Below are positions 46,148 through 57,933 of a stretch of 64,000 nt of DNA, in pieces. Under the pieces are notes generated by a model, which worked only from the letters and a program-made list of their open reading frames with translations, did no database searches and was not told the origin of the DNA. The stretch is from Cornus controversa (lineage: Eukaryota; Streptophyta; Magnoliopsida; Cornales; Cornaceae), in NCBI GenBank assembly GCA_026545225.1, contig CM048852.1:8294501-8358500 (forward strand), given 5' to 3'. Made by a program: the position numbers and the translations under genes. The first letter of the stretch is position 1. The number at the start of each line of letters is the position of its first letter.

Positions 46148-49100
46148 TCAAATCAATTCAATCTCACTTGCTCTGGTCATGCCTATTTCTCTTCTAATAG
46201 AACAGAACCTATCTTCTTGGAGGGGCTTGGTAAAAATATCAGCTAATTGGTTTTCTGTATTGACAAAAATAAGCTCTATATCTCCTTTGGACACATGATC
46301 TCTCAAGAAATGATGTCTAATTTCAATGTGCTTTGTTCTTGAGTGTTGTATAGGATTTTTGGAAATACAAATAGCACTTGTATTATCACATCTAATAGGT
46401 ATGTGATCAAATGTAAGTCCAAAATCTTCAAGTTGTTGTTTGATATAAAGAGTTTGAGCACAACAACTTCCGGCTGCCACATATTCGGCTTCTGCTGTTG
46501 ACAAAGCTACAGAATTTTGTTTCTTGCTTGACCAAGATACAAGAGAGTGTCCAAGAAAATGACAGGTACCACTAGTGCTTTTTCTATCTATTTTGCATCC
46601 GGCAAAATCAGCATCCGAATAACTTATGAGATCAAAGGATGTATCCCTAGGAAACCAAAGTCCCAAATCAATAGTGCTACTCAAATATTTAAAAATTCGT
46701 TTAACAGCACTTAAATGGGATTCTTTGGGACATGATTGGAATCTTGCACATAAGCAAACGCTAAACATGATGTCCGGTCTACTTGCCGTTAAGTACAAAA
46801 GACTTCCAATCATACCTCTATATCTCTTGATATCAACATCTTTCCCTTTTTCATCCTTATCAAGTTTAGAGGCATTACTCATAGGAGTTTTTGCATGTTT
46901 GGCATCCTCCAAGCCAAATTTCTTTAGCAAATCTTTAACATATTTAGATTGGCAAATGAATATACCATCTAATGATTGTTTGATTTGCAATCCTAGAAAA
47001 AAGTTAAGTTCACCCATCATGCTCATTTCAAATTCGTTTTGCATGCTTGAGGCAAATTCTTTGCATAACATCTCATTTGTTGATCCAAAAATGATATCAT
47101 CAACGTAAACTTGAATGATCAACAAATTCTTATCAATGATTTTTGTAAAAAGAGTGATGTCAATTTTCCCTCTAATAAAATCATTTTCTAGAAGAAAACC
47201 ACTCAATCTTTCATACCAAGCTCTAGGAGCTTGTTTCAAACCATATAAGGCTTTAGATAATTTAAAAACATGGTTTGGAAGATCATGACTTTCAAAGCCC
47301 GGTGGTTGTTCTACATAGACTTCTTCTTCTATGAAGCCATTCAAGAATGCACTTTTTACATCCATTTGATATAGCTTGAAGTTCTTATGAGATGCAAATG
47401 CAAGTAACATCCTAATTGCTTCTAGTCTAGCAACGGGTGCAAAGGTTTCCTCATAGTCAATTCCTTCTTCTTGGTTGAAACCTTGAGCAACTAATCTAGC
47501 CTTATTTCTAATTATAACACCCGACTCATCCTTCTTATTTCTATAAACCCATTTGGTTCCTATGACGGTTTGATCTTTGGGTCTAGGAACTAAATTCCAA
47601 ACTTGATTCCTCTCAAATTGGTTTAGTTCTTCTTGCATAGCTAAAATCCATGACTCATCATTTTCGGCCTCATGGATGTTCTTTGGCTCTATTTGAGACA
47701 CAAAGGCTAAATGATCACACATATCTCTAAGAGATGATCTAGTACTCACTCCTTTAGAAGGATCACCTATAACTTGGTCAAGTGGATGATAGGGAATGAC
47801 TCTTTGATCTTTTGGAAGTGAGCCATGAATGTCATTTTGGATGATTTCCTCCTTAGAAGCATTTTCTTGTGACTCATCAATGGTGGACTCTTTTGGTTTT
47901 TCAATTAACGTAAATCCATCAACATTCTTTTCAAGTTCAATCACTTCATCATCCAAATTTTGTCTAGGGGAAGGGATAGGAGATTCATCAAATACTACAT
48001 GTATTGATTCTTCTACTACTAATGTTCTTTTGTTGAAAACTCTATAGGCTTTGCTTTTGGATGAATATCCTAGGAAAACCCCTTCATCGGATTTAGCATC
48101 GAATTTTCCTAAATTGTCCTTGTCATTCAACACAAAACATTTACACCCAAAAACTTTGAAATAACCTATATTTGGCTTATGACCATTCCAAAGTTCATAT
48201 GGAGTCTTATCAAGCTTCTTTCTAATGATGACTCTATTTATAACATAGCAAGAAGTACTAACGGCCTCGGCCCAAAAATATCTAGGCAACTTATGTTCAT
48301 TGAGCATTGTTCTAGCCATCTCTTGGAGGGATCTATTTTTCCTCTCAACAACCCCGTTTTGTTGAGGAGTTCTAGGAGCGGAAAAGTTGTGATCGTAACC
48401 ATTATCATCACAAAATTTCTCAATGTCTCGGTTATCAAATTCTCTACCTCTATCACTTCTAATGCTCTTAATCTTACATTCTTTCTCGTTTTGGACTTTT
48501 CTACAAAACTTAGAGAAAATGACGTGTGTTTCATTCTTATGAGCAAGAAAGAATACCCAAGTAAGCCTAGTGAAGTCATCTACAATCACAAATGCATAAA
48601 ACTTTCCTCCTAAGCTAGCAATTCTATCCGGACCGAAGAGATCCATATGAAGCAATTCTAATGGTCTTGTTGTAGTGATATCCTTTTTCCTCTTGAAGGA
48701 AGACTTGATTTGTTTGCCTAATTGGCAAGCACTACAAGTTTTGTCCTTAACAAACTTAGTCTTTGGGAGGCCTTTGACTAAGTCATTTTTGGACAATCTT
48801 GAGATCAAGTCCATGCTTGCATGTCCTAGTCTTCTATGCCACAACCAACTATTATCACTAGAGGAAACAAAGCATTTAACATTTTGATCAAGCAAGTCAC
48901 AAAGAAGGATAGTGTACAAGTTACCATTTCTATATGCAACAAAAATTTGACGGCCATCTTTTTCAACTATGCAATGATCCGATTTAAATGCAACATTAAA
49001 ACCCTTATCACATAGTTGGCTAATGCTAAACAAGTTATGCTTAAGACCATTAACAAGAAGCACATTGTCAATAGATAAGGAAGAAGATATACCTATGGTC

Positions 49101-49258
49101 CCAACGCCAACAATTTTACCTTTAGAGTTGTCTCCAAAAGTGACGTTTCCTCCATCATAAGGCTTGAGAGAAGAGAATTTGGAGCGATCTCCCGTCATGT
49201 GTCTTGAACAACCGCTATCAAGAAACCATTTGTCCTTGGAACTAGAAGAGGATTTCAA
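46148..49258 (-). CDS. Copia pol polyprotein (protease, integrase, RT, RNase H)
   Basis: Open over about 1036 codons without stops. Protease: [14 protein letters not shown] with DSG at about 14-16. Integrase: an HHCC zinc module ([11 protein letters not shown] then [11 protein letters not shown]), then the catalytic Asp in HMDLFGP, the second Asp in SDRGREF and Glu in [10 protein letters not shown]; all are retained. [22 protein letters not shown] and YVDD at residues 718-721 (47096-47107). RNase [13 protein letters not shown] and [12 protein letters not shown], ending with the conserved ADIFTKPL tail. The open frame has no ATG at its start: it begins after a TAG, and the first usable codon is TTG. 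Expression must therefore come from gag by frameshift, readthrough or a lost connection. Confidence 0.95.
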   Translation of the reverse strand: MKSSSSSKDKWFLDSGCSRHMTGDRSKFSSLKPYDGGNVTFGDNSKGKIVGVGTIGISSSLSIDNVLLVNGLKHNLFSISQLCDKGFNVAFKSDHCIVEKDGRQIFVAYRNGNLYTILLCDLLDQNVKCFVSSSDNSWLWHRRLGHASMDLISRLSKNDLVKGLPKTKFVKDKTCSACQLGKQIKSSFKRKKDITTTRPLELLHMDLFGPDRIASLGGKFYAFVIVDDFTRLTWVFFLAHKNETHVIFSKFCRKVQNEKECKIKSIRSDRGREFDNRDIEKFCDDNGYDHNFSAPRTPQQNGVVERKNRSLQEMARTMLNEHKLPRYFWAEAVSTSCYVINRVIIRKKLDKTPYELWNGHKPNIGYFKVFGCKCFVLNDKDNLGKFDAKSDEGVFLGYSSKSKAYRVFNKRTLVVEESIHVVFDESPIPSPRQNLDDEVIELEKNVDGFTLIEKPKESTIDESQENASKEEIIQNDIHGSLPKDQRVIPYHPLDQVIGDPSKGVSTRSSLRDMCDHLAFVSQIEPKNIHEAENDESWILAMQEELNQFERNQVWNLVPRPKDQTVIGTKWVYRNKKDESGVIIRNKARLVAQGFNQEEGIDYEETFAPVARLEAIRMLLAFASHKNFKLYQMDVKSAFLNGFIEEEVYVEQPPGFESHDLPNHVFKLSKALYGLKQAPRAWYERLSGFLLENDFIRGKIDITLFTKIIDKNLLIIQVYVDDIIFGSTNEMLCKEFASSMQNEFEMSMMGELNFFLGLQIKQSLDGIFICQSKYVKDLLKKFGLEDAKHAKTPMSNASKLDKDEKGKDVDIKRYRGMIGSLLYLTASRPDIMFSVCLCARFQSCPKESHLSAVKRIFKYLSSTIDLGLWFPRDTSFDLISYSDADFAGCKIDRKSTSGTCHFLGHSLVSWSSKKQNSVALSTAEAEYVAAGSCCAQTLYIKQQLEDFGLTFDHIPIRCDNTSAICISKNPIQHSRTKHIEIRHHFLRDHVSKGDIELIFVNTENQLADIFTKPLQEDRFCSIRREIGMTRASEIELI

Positions 49259-49277
49259 GCATACCTACAAGGCAAGC
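49259..49277 (-). other. gag-pol break: stop and frame change
   Basis: Gag ends at TAA just after WVPKGVT. The pol frame is shifted relative to gag and has its own TAG two codons before the first pol residue. Both frames are closed within about 20 bases. In other plant copia elements gag and pol form one frame here, so this is either a small indel or a programmed recoding site. No obvious slippery heptamer is visible. Confidence 0.7.
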
Positions 49278-51035
49278 TTAAGTGACTCCTTTTGGTACCC
49301 AAACCATTTTGGGTCCAATTGGGTTAGCAATCATAGGAAATGTTCCTTTTGGAACCCAAATCATTTTTGTCAACTTTCTTTTTCTAAAAGGGCAAGAAAA
49401 GATTTTATGTCCATCTCTTCTACAAAGATTGCATATAGAACCAAAAAAGTTAAGTTGAGAGCTTTTGACAAAGAAGTGCCTCAAAGGTTTTAGCTTATCA
49501 TTCTTAAAAGAGGGTTTTTTGATCAAAGACTTTTGTTTATCATATGGATTATATCCAATTCCTTCTTTGTCAAAAACATCCCTTTGCCTTCCAAGGAGAA
49601 TAGTTAAATTCTTTCTCCCCTTGGTGAATTTTGCAAGAATCTCAATTTGATCCTCAACAACTTTCTTCAAATTTTCATTTTCAATTTGAAGATCAATTGA
49701 GAAAGTCTCTTTTGAAAATGTATCTCTTTCTTTCTTGAAAGAATCATTTTCCATTTGAACTTTAGAAAGCTCAAGTGAAGAAGAATCTTTTTCCTTTTTC
49801 AATAAAATGTTTTCATTTTGAGCTTTAGAAAGTTCTAGTGAAAGAGATGAGATTTTTTGTTTAAGAGATGAATTTTTCAAAATAACCTTTTCAAGTTCTT
49901 TATGCAAATCTTCAAAAGCATCTTGCAACTCATTATAAGAAAAGGAAGACTCAATTGAAAGTTCAAGATTAGAATCTACCTCATCCTCAATTGCCATGAG
50001 GCAAAGGTTGGCAACTTCGTCATCATCACAATCCGAATCACTTGAGTCGGAATCATCCCATGTTGCCTTCATTGCCTTTTTCTTTTGCTTATTTTCTTTA
50101 TCTCTTTTGTACTTGAGGCAATCGATTTTGAAATGACCCGGCTTTCCGCAATAATAGCAAATAGGTGGTTCCTTTTTGCTTGACTCGCCTTTGGACTCAT
50201 TTCTCTTGAAAGGTCTCTTTTTGAAGAGATGCTCTTTCCTCATGAATTTTTTGAACTTGTTGGAGATGAGAGCAAGTTCATCTTCATCATCGCTAACATC
50301 TTTATTATCTTCCTCATTGACATCTTGAATTGAAGTCTTTAAAGCCATGCTCTTCTTATGCTCGGGCTTTTCTTGACGGTTTTTCATCTTGATTTCATAA
50401 GTCATGAGAGATCCCATGAGGTCTTCAAGACTCAATGCATCGAGATCTTTTGCTTCCGAGATAGCGGTAGCCTTAGCATCCCAACTTGTGGGTAAACACC
50501 AAAGAATTTTCTCCACATTGTCGGAAGTAGAGTAATTCCTACCAAGATGAGATAAACTATTAATAATGTTAGTGAATCGAGTAAACATCTCACCAATGGT
50601 TTCATTTGGTTCCATCTTAAAGAGCTCATACTCACGAATTAACATGCTCACTTTGGTGGCTCTAACTTGCTTAGTGCCTTCATAAGTCACTTCTAGTTTG
50701 TCCCAAATCTCTTTGGCGGACTTACAAGCCGAAATTCTATTGAATTCGGATTTGCTCAAGGCACAATACAAATTTGTAACGGCTTTGGCATTGACTTGAA
50801 CAAGTTTTCGGTCATTGTCATTATATTCATTCAAGTCTTTTGGAACTCTTAGACCTTCTACGGTTTTTAAGGGAACTAAGGGTCCGTCACGAACAACTTC
50901 CCAAACTTGGTAGTCAATAGATTGAAGAAACCATATCATTCTAGGTTTCCAATAGCTATAGTCGGTTCCATCAAACCAAGGTGGTCTATTGTTGGATTGG
51001 CCTTCAACATGAGATGGTCCTTGCATGTTTGCCAT
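49278..51035 (-). CDS. Copia gag (long form, two zinc knuckles)
   Basis: I place the start at ATG 51035 (MANMQGPSHVEGQ); an upstream TTG in frame is unlikely to be used. The N-terminal block PPWFDGTDYSYWKPRM and a UBN2-type capsid domain (about residues 75-215) are followed by an acidic segment. Next come zinc knuckle CYYCGKPGHFKIDC (about 293-306), an acidic Ser/Asp stretch and a long coiled coil (about 370-465, SSLELSKVQMENDSF-like heptads). A second CX2CX4HX4C knuckle CNLCRRDGHKIFSC (about 535-548) and two WVPKG repeats end the protein. Most copia Gags are shorter with one knuckle. It packages element RNA into particles. Confidence 0.93.
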   Translation of the reverse strand: MANMQGPSHVEGQSNNRPPWFDGTDYSYWKPRMIWFLQSIDYQVWEVVRDGPLVPLKTVEGLRVPKDLNEYNDNDRKLVQVNAKAVTNLYCALSKSEFNRISACKSAKEIWDKLEVTYEGTKQVRATKVSMLIREYELFKMEPNETIGEMFTRFTNIINSLSHLGRNYSTSDNVEKILWCLPTSWDAKATAISEAKDLDALSLEDLMGSLMTYEIKMKNRQEKPEHKKSMALKTSIQDVNEEDNKDVSDDEDELALISNKFKKFMRKEHLFKKRPFKRNESKGESSKKEPPICYYCGKPGHFKIDCLKYKRDKENKQKKKAMKATWDDSDSSDSDCDDDEVANLCLMAIEDEVDSNLELSIESSFSYNELQDAFEDLHKELEKVILKNSSLKQKISSLSLELSKAQNENILLKKEKDSSSLELSKVQMENDSFKKERDTFSKETFSIDLQIENENLKKVVEDQIEILAKFTKGRKNLTILLGRQRDVFDKEGIGYNPYDKQKSLIKKPSFKNDKLKPLRHFFVKSSQLNFFGSICNLCRRDGHKIFSCPFRKRKLTKMIWVPKGTFPMIANPIGPKMVWVPKGVT

Positions 51036-51076
51036 GATCAAACTCTAATACGATTAAGTCCTATTCAAGAGTCCAA

Positions 51077-51090
51077 GCTCTGATACCAAT
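51077..51090 (-). promoter_or_regulatory. Copia primer binding site
   Basis: The minus strand reads ATTGGTATCAGAGC immediately after the 5' LTR. It is an exact match to the standard initiator-Met PBS of plant copia elements. Confidence 0.95.
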
Positions 51091-52576
51091 TGTTACCCAA
51101 GAATTGACCCTAGAGGGGGGGGGGTGAATAGGGGTCAATGGCAAACTATGATGTTTTCTCCACAAATTTAAATTACAATAAGCAAATAAAATTATGCAAA
51201 TAATAGATCAAGACAATAAATAAATTGCACAATGAAAAGGAGCTAGAGATAGAGAAAATCAAACGCAAGTGACTCAAGATGTAGCGTGGTTCGGAATCTC
51301 CTACTCCACGACTCAAGATCCCTCTTGAGATTTCCCAAATCCACTACGGCTTCTCCTTTCGGGTGGAGAGCAAACCTTTACAATGAAGCTAACAAGCTCC
51401 TCCTTTCTCTTGCTAAGTGAAGTCCTCCACTTAGTCTTCTAGGGTTCAACCAACCCTTTACAATAAATGATAAGAGGATTTGAAGTACAAATGTTGTATC
51501 TCTCAAAGATGAAATTCTCAAATGAAAGCTCACAACTATAGCTGTATCTGATTCTCAAGTTTGAAGCTCAAGACTTAATTGAATGAGAGTGAGAAGAGTG
51601 AATCGTATGTTTAAATGCTTGTATCTCTGGTAGTTGTATGTTTAAATGCAGAACAAGAGATATATATATAGTCACTCTCACTAAAATAGCTGTTGGAAGG
51701 TGGGTGAAGACATTAAATGCACCAACTAGCCGTTTAATTTTGAATCTGGGGAAAAGCAGTCGACTTTCTGCTTGAAGCAGTCGACTTTATTTGAGCCTTC
51801 AAAGAGTCAGATTCATGCTGCCCAAAAGAGTCGACTTTCTCTAATGCATAAGGCGACTATTTTATCAAATCTCATAAACTAAAATAGAAAGAAAGTCTTC
51901 TATATGTTTTGAGAAAGTCTTCTATCTTAGTGCTCTAGAAATGACATTTTCATAAAGGCACAAACTAAAATAGAAAGATAGTCTTCTATATGATTTGAGA
52001 TAGTCTTCTATCTTACTACTCCAGAAAAGCCATTTTCACAAAAGTTCATAAACTAAAATAGAAAGATAGTCTTCTATACGATTTGATATAGTCTTCTATC
52101 TTGCTACTCTAGAAATGTCATTTTCGCACTGCTTAAAAGAGTCGACTTTATAATTCCACTAAGTCGACTGATTTTGGAATCATTTGAAAGGCAACTTAGT
52201 CAGGGCATCCTTGAGCTCAAAAATTAATCTCAAAAGCTAAGAGCCACTCATGAAAAAATAGAAACATGATGCATGTGGTTTTAGATTCAATTTTTGACAT
52301 TGAGCTTCAAACAGGTAAATCAAATTTAGCTTTACAAAAATACCTAAGCTCTCACCATATTCTGTCTACCCCATTTCTTCTTTGTTTTGCATAATTCTTC
52401 AAGCTTGAGGTGCAAATTCCTTCTTCATTGATATTCACATGAGATGAAAACTCCTTTGAATATAAATGATCATTCTAGTCAATCACTTAAAAAAGATGTT
52501 AGTAATTAACACCATTAATGGTTTGTTATCATCAAAATTACGAGATTACCCTTAGGTTAAAATCTTTGGGTCAACA
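51091..52576 (-). repeat. Copia 5' LTR (right copy)
   Basis: Same length (1486 bp) and ends as 41714-43199. Two substitutions were seen by eye (GCATGGTTCAG versus GCGTGGTTCGG). It contains the promoter used for the full-length RNA. Confidence 0.95.
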
Positions 52577-55469
52577 AAGTTGTCGATCCACAATCAAACT
52601 TAAGAGGATCGGCTCGTTCGACTGAGGAGGTCAAGTTGCATAGCAAACAATTGTATCTTGAATTATATAATTCTGCCTATCAAGTGAATCTCTGAACAAT
52701 GCCTCTCTCATACGAAAGTCATACCATGCCCGATCGGACTCGCAGCGCTGATCTGCAAATCCAATAGTAAATATTCATTGGTAGTGATGAAGTCAAACCA
52801 ATCTACTGTTATTCAAATATCAGATTGTCCAAAGATTGGTAATCAGTGCCTTGAATCATTAAATCACCGGGTTATACTTTGAATTATTTATTTGCCTGAT
52901 CATTGCTTCGAATCATCACTTTATTTTTACAAGCAGCCGATCAGCCTTGATCTATAACGGAATTTTCAACCAATCCTTTGATCTCATCTCCTGCAAAAAC
53001 CCATGGGCAGATCCGTCGATCTTTCTTAAGATCATCATCGCTGACCAATACTTCAGATCATCACTTTGACGATCATTGTTTCGAACCATCCAATCATGGA
53101 TATTGCCGATCAAGCTTCTCATGAGCCGTTTTCATCCTTATCATGAGCCGTCTTCATCTTCGATCGGCACAATATCAATCCAGTGATAAGCACGATGTCA
53201 ACCATGGATCTACCTGTTAAAGTTGAGAATGACTTGAATTGGCTAAATGTCAAGCCTCTACAACTCCTTCGTCGATCCAAATATTCCACCACCGATCAAC
53301 GTGTATGCCTGTCAAGCTATTTAAAACTTCACCATTGATCGGAATAACATCAACAATGCCTCTAATTCCTAGTCTGGAGCAGAGCTGAACCATCATCGAT
53401 CAATAGCCAGAACCACTAGCAATGATTATGGGTTCCGTTGATCGGTATCCTTATCTACCAACGGTCAACCAAACATCAACAATCGAGTGGCCAAACTCCT
53501 ACTTCATCATCGATTAGTAGCCAGGTTTATACTCTGATCAACATCAATCTAGCTCATGTCCAACCAAGCCATTTGCATCCCATCGAGTTACATATTTGAT
53601 CTAGCAAAGATCCATACCTCAAACTGATCTGCAAACAATTCTCAAATCATTGCATCCTAACAAGCCCGATCAACCAAAACCATCACCAACAATCATCGAT
53701 CGGTTAAATCCAAAACACAATGTCTGCGACCGGTTCAATCAAAGACCTGAATCAGCAGTTCCAGACCCAGACTGATGATCGACAAATCATCTCTGCATGA
53801 ATCATAGAGATGTACTAGCTATCTCAATCTGTTACTACGCAGCCTTGAATAAATTGATGAATCCAAATAAGGATTCAGCAATCAATCAGAACGTTAAACC
53901 ACCTAAAATCCCTCTATGTTTGCCTTCTTCGAACCGGTCTTCTCTAAAACAACTTCATAGTGGGAAATTTCATGGCCCATTCTGCCGCAATAAATCTCTT
54001 AGAATATGCAACCAAGAATTATCCATAACATCAAGATTTACAACCCATTTGAAGGACGAACAAGTCGCCCACGACAGATCAATAACCAAATCCATGGTCG
54101 GATCCATCAACGTCAATCTAGTCTGAACCAGTAATACTGGTCATGGAGGCCTCCGATCGGTCCATTCATCACCATTGATCGATTAGCAAGAACAACAACC
54201 GAACGAGTAGAAGATCATCTCACGTTTGAACACAATAATGAGTTTTGTAATGAAAGGTAACAATCTCCAACTCAAATTCATATTGGACAAACTTTATACT
54301 CAAATTCAGATTGGGCATCCACTATCGGCGAAAGCAAAGATTAACTTGCACTGCCTATCGACATACTCGATTGGATCCTTGCTCAAGCTATATGTGATTC
54401 TCACCATCGATCAACAAGTCCCAGATAAGTCCTATTCGAATGATGAAATTAATAATTACTGTTTTAGATTTCTTAAATAAATTGCAAATAGAAATTGATC
54501 CATATAATGTTCAGAGAAGACAGAGATTATATATTTTGGCCATTCCAGTTTCGAACCGGCCCTGTCGGGAGAAGGTTTCTAGAGCAAATGTCAAAGGTGA
54601 TGAAGCAGCGATAATGTGCTCAGAGACTGGTTCATGTTGGGCAAACATTGAGCTTCGACGATCTTCATATTAAGAGGCAAAATCGTTGGAACCCAACATT
54701 CGATCGGGTAGGAATTTCATCAAATCAAACCCCGCTGATCCGTGGTTCACGATCAAAGCCAATTGGTTGTTGCCCAAATCCAAAAATAGATTCGATCTGC
54801 AACATAGGATAAGATTGATTATTGGTGATGGTCTACCGGTTCGGTAGTGCTTGGCTTATCAAATTTGCAACAATGAATCCTTGGCCTCATCTGGCAGTCA
54901 ATTACACACGGCCTAACAAGCCCCCAATGAATGACATCAAGATGGAAGGATTGTTGGAAATTAAAGGGATCATCAATTAACAGAAAGTGGAGGATTTTGC
55001 CAGCCTCGGTAAATTTCAGGTATGTCGTTCTCTCTATCATTTTTCATGCTAAAGAATCAATGATCTCATTTGAAAAATGAGAGAGTTTAGACCTCAAAGT
55101 TCTGTTTAAATTATATATTAGATTGAAAAACTTGGCTAGCAATGTGCAAGGAACTATTTCAAATGACAATTATTATATATATCTTTATGAACTTAGAAGA
55201 ATAAAACTGGGCGAACATCTAAGAAAGGATGAACGCCAAAGAATAATAAAAAAAGTGGCAAGTAGCCAATAGGGGCCAAATGCTAGAGAAGAAATATAAA
55301 GTGGCAGAAAGCAATACAAAGCCAATTGCCAATGTCAGTCTTTTCTAATATTTTATGCTTCATGTTATAGTTACTTTCGTGTTAATAACATTTGACTATC
55401 ATGCTGTTATCTTTTGAAAATTTGAGTGATGAAAAGCCAAGAAGGTTGAGCGCAAGAAAAAAGAAAAAG
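52577..55469 (+). other. LARD-like interior, central part
   Basis: This 2.9-kb stretch has no supported gene. It is sprinkled with GATCGG, CCGATC and ATCGATCG words in both orientations (dense at about 52600-54200), which suggests degraded short repeats. ORFs of 70-109 residues are not recognisable and have no codon-like structure. Confidence 0.55.
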
Positions 55470-56385
55470 AATAGACAGCTAGCATTATAAGCCGGTCAAA
55501 AAGGGAGGCAACAGGCATTATAAGCCGATCGCCTAAAAAAAAAAGAGGCAGTTGGTGTTATAAGCCGATCGCCTAAAAGAAAAAATGGCTAAGGCATGAC
55601 TAGCCGAAAGCCAGTGAAAGAAAAGAAAAATGGCTAAGGCATGGCTAGCCGAATGCCAGAAATGTACAAAAAAGTCTCGGCATGAATAGCCGAGCACTAC
55701 AAACAAATGGTTAAGGCATGACTAGTCGAACGCTAGTGAAAGAAAAATGGCTGAGGCATGGCTAGCCGAACACCAAAAATATACAAGAAAACCTCGGCAT
55801 GACTAGCCAAGCACTACAAACAAATGGCTAAGGCATGACCAGCCAAACGCCAGAGAAAGAAAAGTAAAATGGTTAAAGCATGGCTAGCCGAATGCCAGAA
55901 ATGTACAAGAAAGCCTTGGCATAACTAGCCGAGTACTACAAATAAATGGCTAAGGCATGACCAGTCGAACGCCAGAGAAAGAAAAGTAAAATGGTTAAGG
56001 CATGGCTAGCCGAACGCCAGAAATATACAAGAAAGCCTCGGCATGACTAGCCGAGCACTACAAACAAATGGATAAGGCATGACCAGCCGAACGCCAAAGA
56101 AAGAAAAATAAAATGGCTAAGGCATGGCTAGCCGAACACTAGAAATGTACAAGAAAGCCTCGACATAACTAGCCGAGCACTATAAACAAATGAAAAAATA
56201 GCTAAGGCATGACTAGCCGAACGCTAGAGAAAGAAAAGAAAAATGGCTAAGGCATGGCTAGCCGAACACTAGAAATGTACAAAAAAAAGCCTCAGCATGA
56301 CTAGCCGAGCACTACAAACAAATAAAAAAATGGCTAAGGCATGGCTAGCCGAACGCTAGAAAAAGTAGCAACAAGCAAAATAAAA
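55470..56385 (+). repeat. LARD-like tandem array (period about 120 bp)
   Basis: Six or more units are marked by GAGCACTACAAACAAATGG near 55693, 55810, 55930, 56050, 56175 and 56305. Each unit contains two or three copies of GGCATG(A/G)CTAGCCGA. A simpler AAAAAGGCA/TATAAGCCGATCGCC form introduces the array at 55480-55580. Confidence 0.85.
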
Positions 56386-56950
56386 CTGATGGCTAGTAGC
56401 ACAGGGGGCTGACCACCAATAAAGTAACCAAAGAAGGGCCGATCGCTAAAACAAAAATGGTGAAAAGTCACCTCATTACTTGCTCAAAAATGAATCAAGG
56501 CTAATAAGCCTAAGAAAATGAAGTTCAGAAGAAGGCCAAATTGGAACAGGAACGTTGGGTAGCGCTTGAACTGGAACATCCTCAGTCATACTTGAACTTT
56601 CTTCAAGAAAAAGTCTGTCATCTACAGACAACTTTGGGACATTATTCTCACTCAAGCCCTAACTTTATTACATAAGGCAAACTCTTTAAAATCAACCTCT
56701 CATTCGGATTCAGAAAAATAGGGTGTGTTCAAAGCCATATCAAAAAGCTCTGAAATTCTTTATCCTGAAGTCCTGAGAAGTCTTTGATAGAGAACTTGGT
56801 TCTAGTTCCACACCAACTCCACTAGTTATTGGTTTAGAACTTCTAGTTACGCAATAACATCATGCATCTGTTCATGACTAAAAGCACAAATTTGTATAAA
56901 TTCCCTTCAGTTGAGACCGTTACATCTAACTAAAGGGAATTGGGGGCTAG
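56386..56950 (+). other. LARD-like interior, right end with polypurine tract
   Basis: Non-coding. It ends AAAGGGAATTGGGGGCTAG just before the right LTR, a plausible polypurine tract. Confidence 0.6.
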
Positions 56951-57491
56951 TGTGGGGGCAAAAAAATTTTCACCAACAAGAAAAAGACACCTAAACATGA
57001 GAATAGTCAACATGGTACACATGGCATGATCTAGGTCGCTATCAAAAAAGATATGTGGCAAGCAATCTTATTAACGTGGACATTACAAGTGGCAACAACA
57101 GTCAACCGGTCAAAGAAAGATCGTCAAATCAGGTTCAAATTAGAAAATATTAGATTCTTTCCTTGAGAGAAGGAATTGATACAAATCAGCCTCAAATCAA
57201 GGGAGAATCATAGGATAATCAGCACTAGAATGGAATGACTCCTCGTATAAATATGTATAGAAAAATCTTGTAAAGGAGGAGGAAAAGGGGAGAAATAATG
57301 CTTGTATCTGGCCATGGCTAGGCCTTGTAATATCTCATGAAATATGAAAAAAGTCTCCTATCATCCATGGACGTAGGCCGAATTGTGCCGAACCATGTAA
57401 ATCTTGTGTGTCAATTATTCTCGCATTTATTTTCTTGAGTATTCTTTGTGCATCAATTGTTTAAACTTTTGGTTGGACAATTTTTTGCACC

Positions 57492-57495
<4 letters not shown>
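56951..57495 (+). repeat. LARD-like right LTR (545 bp)
   Basis: Starts TGTGGGGGCAAA and ends GCACCTACA. It differs from the left LTR by scattered substitutions and a short deletion in the TAATCAGCAC region near 57215. The (TA)n run that follows obscures the target duplication. Confidence 0.85.

Positions 57496-57524
<29 letters not shown>
57496..57524. repeat. (TA)n microsatellite
   Basis: A pure TA run directly after the LARD-like element; probably part of the target site. Confidence 0.9.
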
Positions 57525-57530
<6 letters not shown>

Positions 57531-57930
57531 GGTCTTATAACTCAAAAGGAGTATGAGGGTACTTTTGTCTATTTGAAAGAGTTAAGGAGGGTAAATTAGA
57601 CTTTTCCATCGTCTTTGAGGTTAAGAAAGTTTTTTCACAACAAAAGGGCTAAGAATGTCATTTTGCACACTATCAGAGTATCCAATAGACAGCTCAATGA
57701 CAACAGAGGTGTCGTTGAAATCACATACCAAACGTGAAGGGTTCTAAGTTTAGGAATCTCCAAACTACACATTCGTGTATAATTGGGGTAAGGTGTTAGT
57801 GTAATTTACTTTTTCAACACTGTATGCAACTTCAATGAGGGTGATTAGTGTAATTAATGTCAATCTCAATCATCGTGTATAATTAGGGCAAACCTAAGAG
57901 GTGTGAGTGTATTTTACCCGACGAAACAAC
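57525..57930. other. Gene-free stretch with a small dispersed repeat
   Basis: CGTGTATAATTGGGGTAAGG near 57774 and CGTGTATAATTAGGGCAAAC near 57875 are copies of one short motif; a third version lies near 62406 (GTGTGTAATTAGGATAAA). No coding potential. Confidence 0.45.
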
Positions 57931-57933
57931 TAA

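Larger units (their letters stand above)
41714..52576 (-). mobile_element. Young Sirevirus-like Ty1/copia element with a third ORF
   Basis: This 10,863-bp element has two 1486-bp LTRs. On the minus strand the order is LTR, PBS, long gag, pol, a GTCGAC-rich spacer, a third ORF, repeated polypurine tracts, LTR. The flanks AGGTT (41709-41713) and AAGTT (52577-52581) fit a 5-bp duplication with one change. I found only two differences between the LTRs (41909-41916 region versus 51287-51294 region). Long Gag with coiled coil and two zinc knuckles, an extra 3' ORF and multiple polypurine tracts are Sirevirus traits, but the lineage call needs a tree. Confidence 0.92.
40586..57495 (+). mobile_element. 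LARD-like non-autonomous LTR element carrying a nested copia
   Basis: Two LTRs of about 550 bp bound an interior with no gag or pol. Subtracting the nested copia element (41714-52576) leaves about 6.0 kb. A PBS-like TTTGGCACTGTCTGTGGG follows the left LTR, and a G-rich tract AAGGGAATTGGGGGCTAG precedes the right one. The flanks AATAT and TATAT are compatible with a mutated target duplication. A long non-coding interior with conserved LTRs is the definition of a LARD, and movement would rely on gypsy proteins supplied in trans. Confidence 0.8.

Noticed and set aside
46626..48613. Plus-strand ORFs of 70-160 residues across the copia pol
   Set aside because: They are antisense shadows of the intact pol frame on the minus strand and have no motif of their own.
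53797..54480. ORFs of 109 and 84 residues inside the LARD as possible genes
   Set aside because: No recognisable domain, and they lie in degraded repeat sequence with GATCGG words in all frames.
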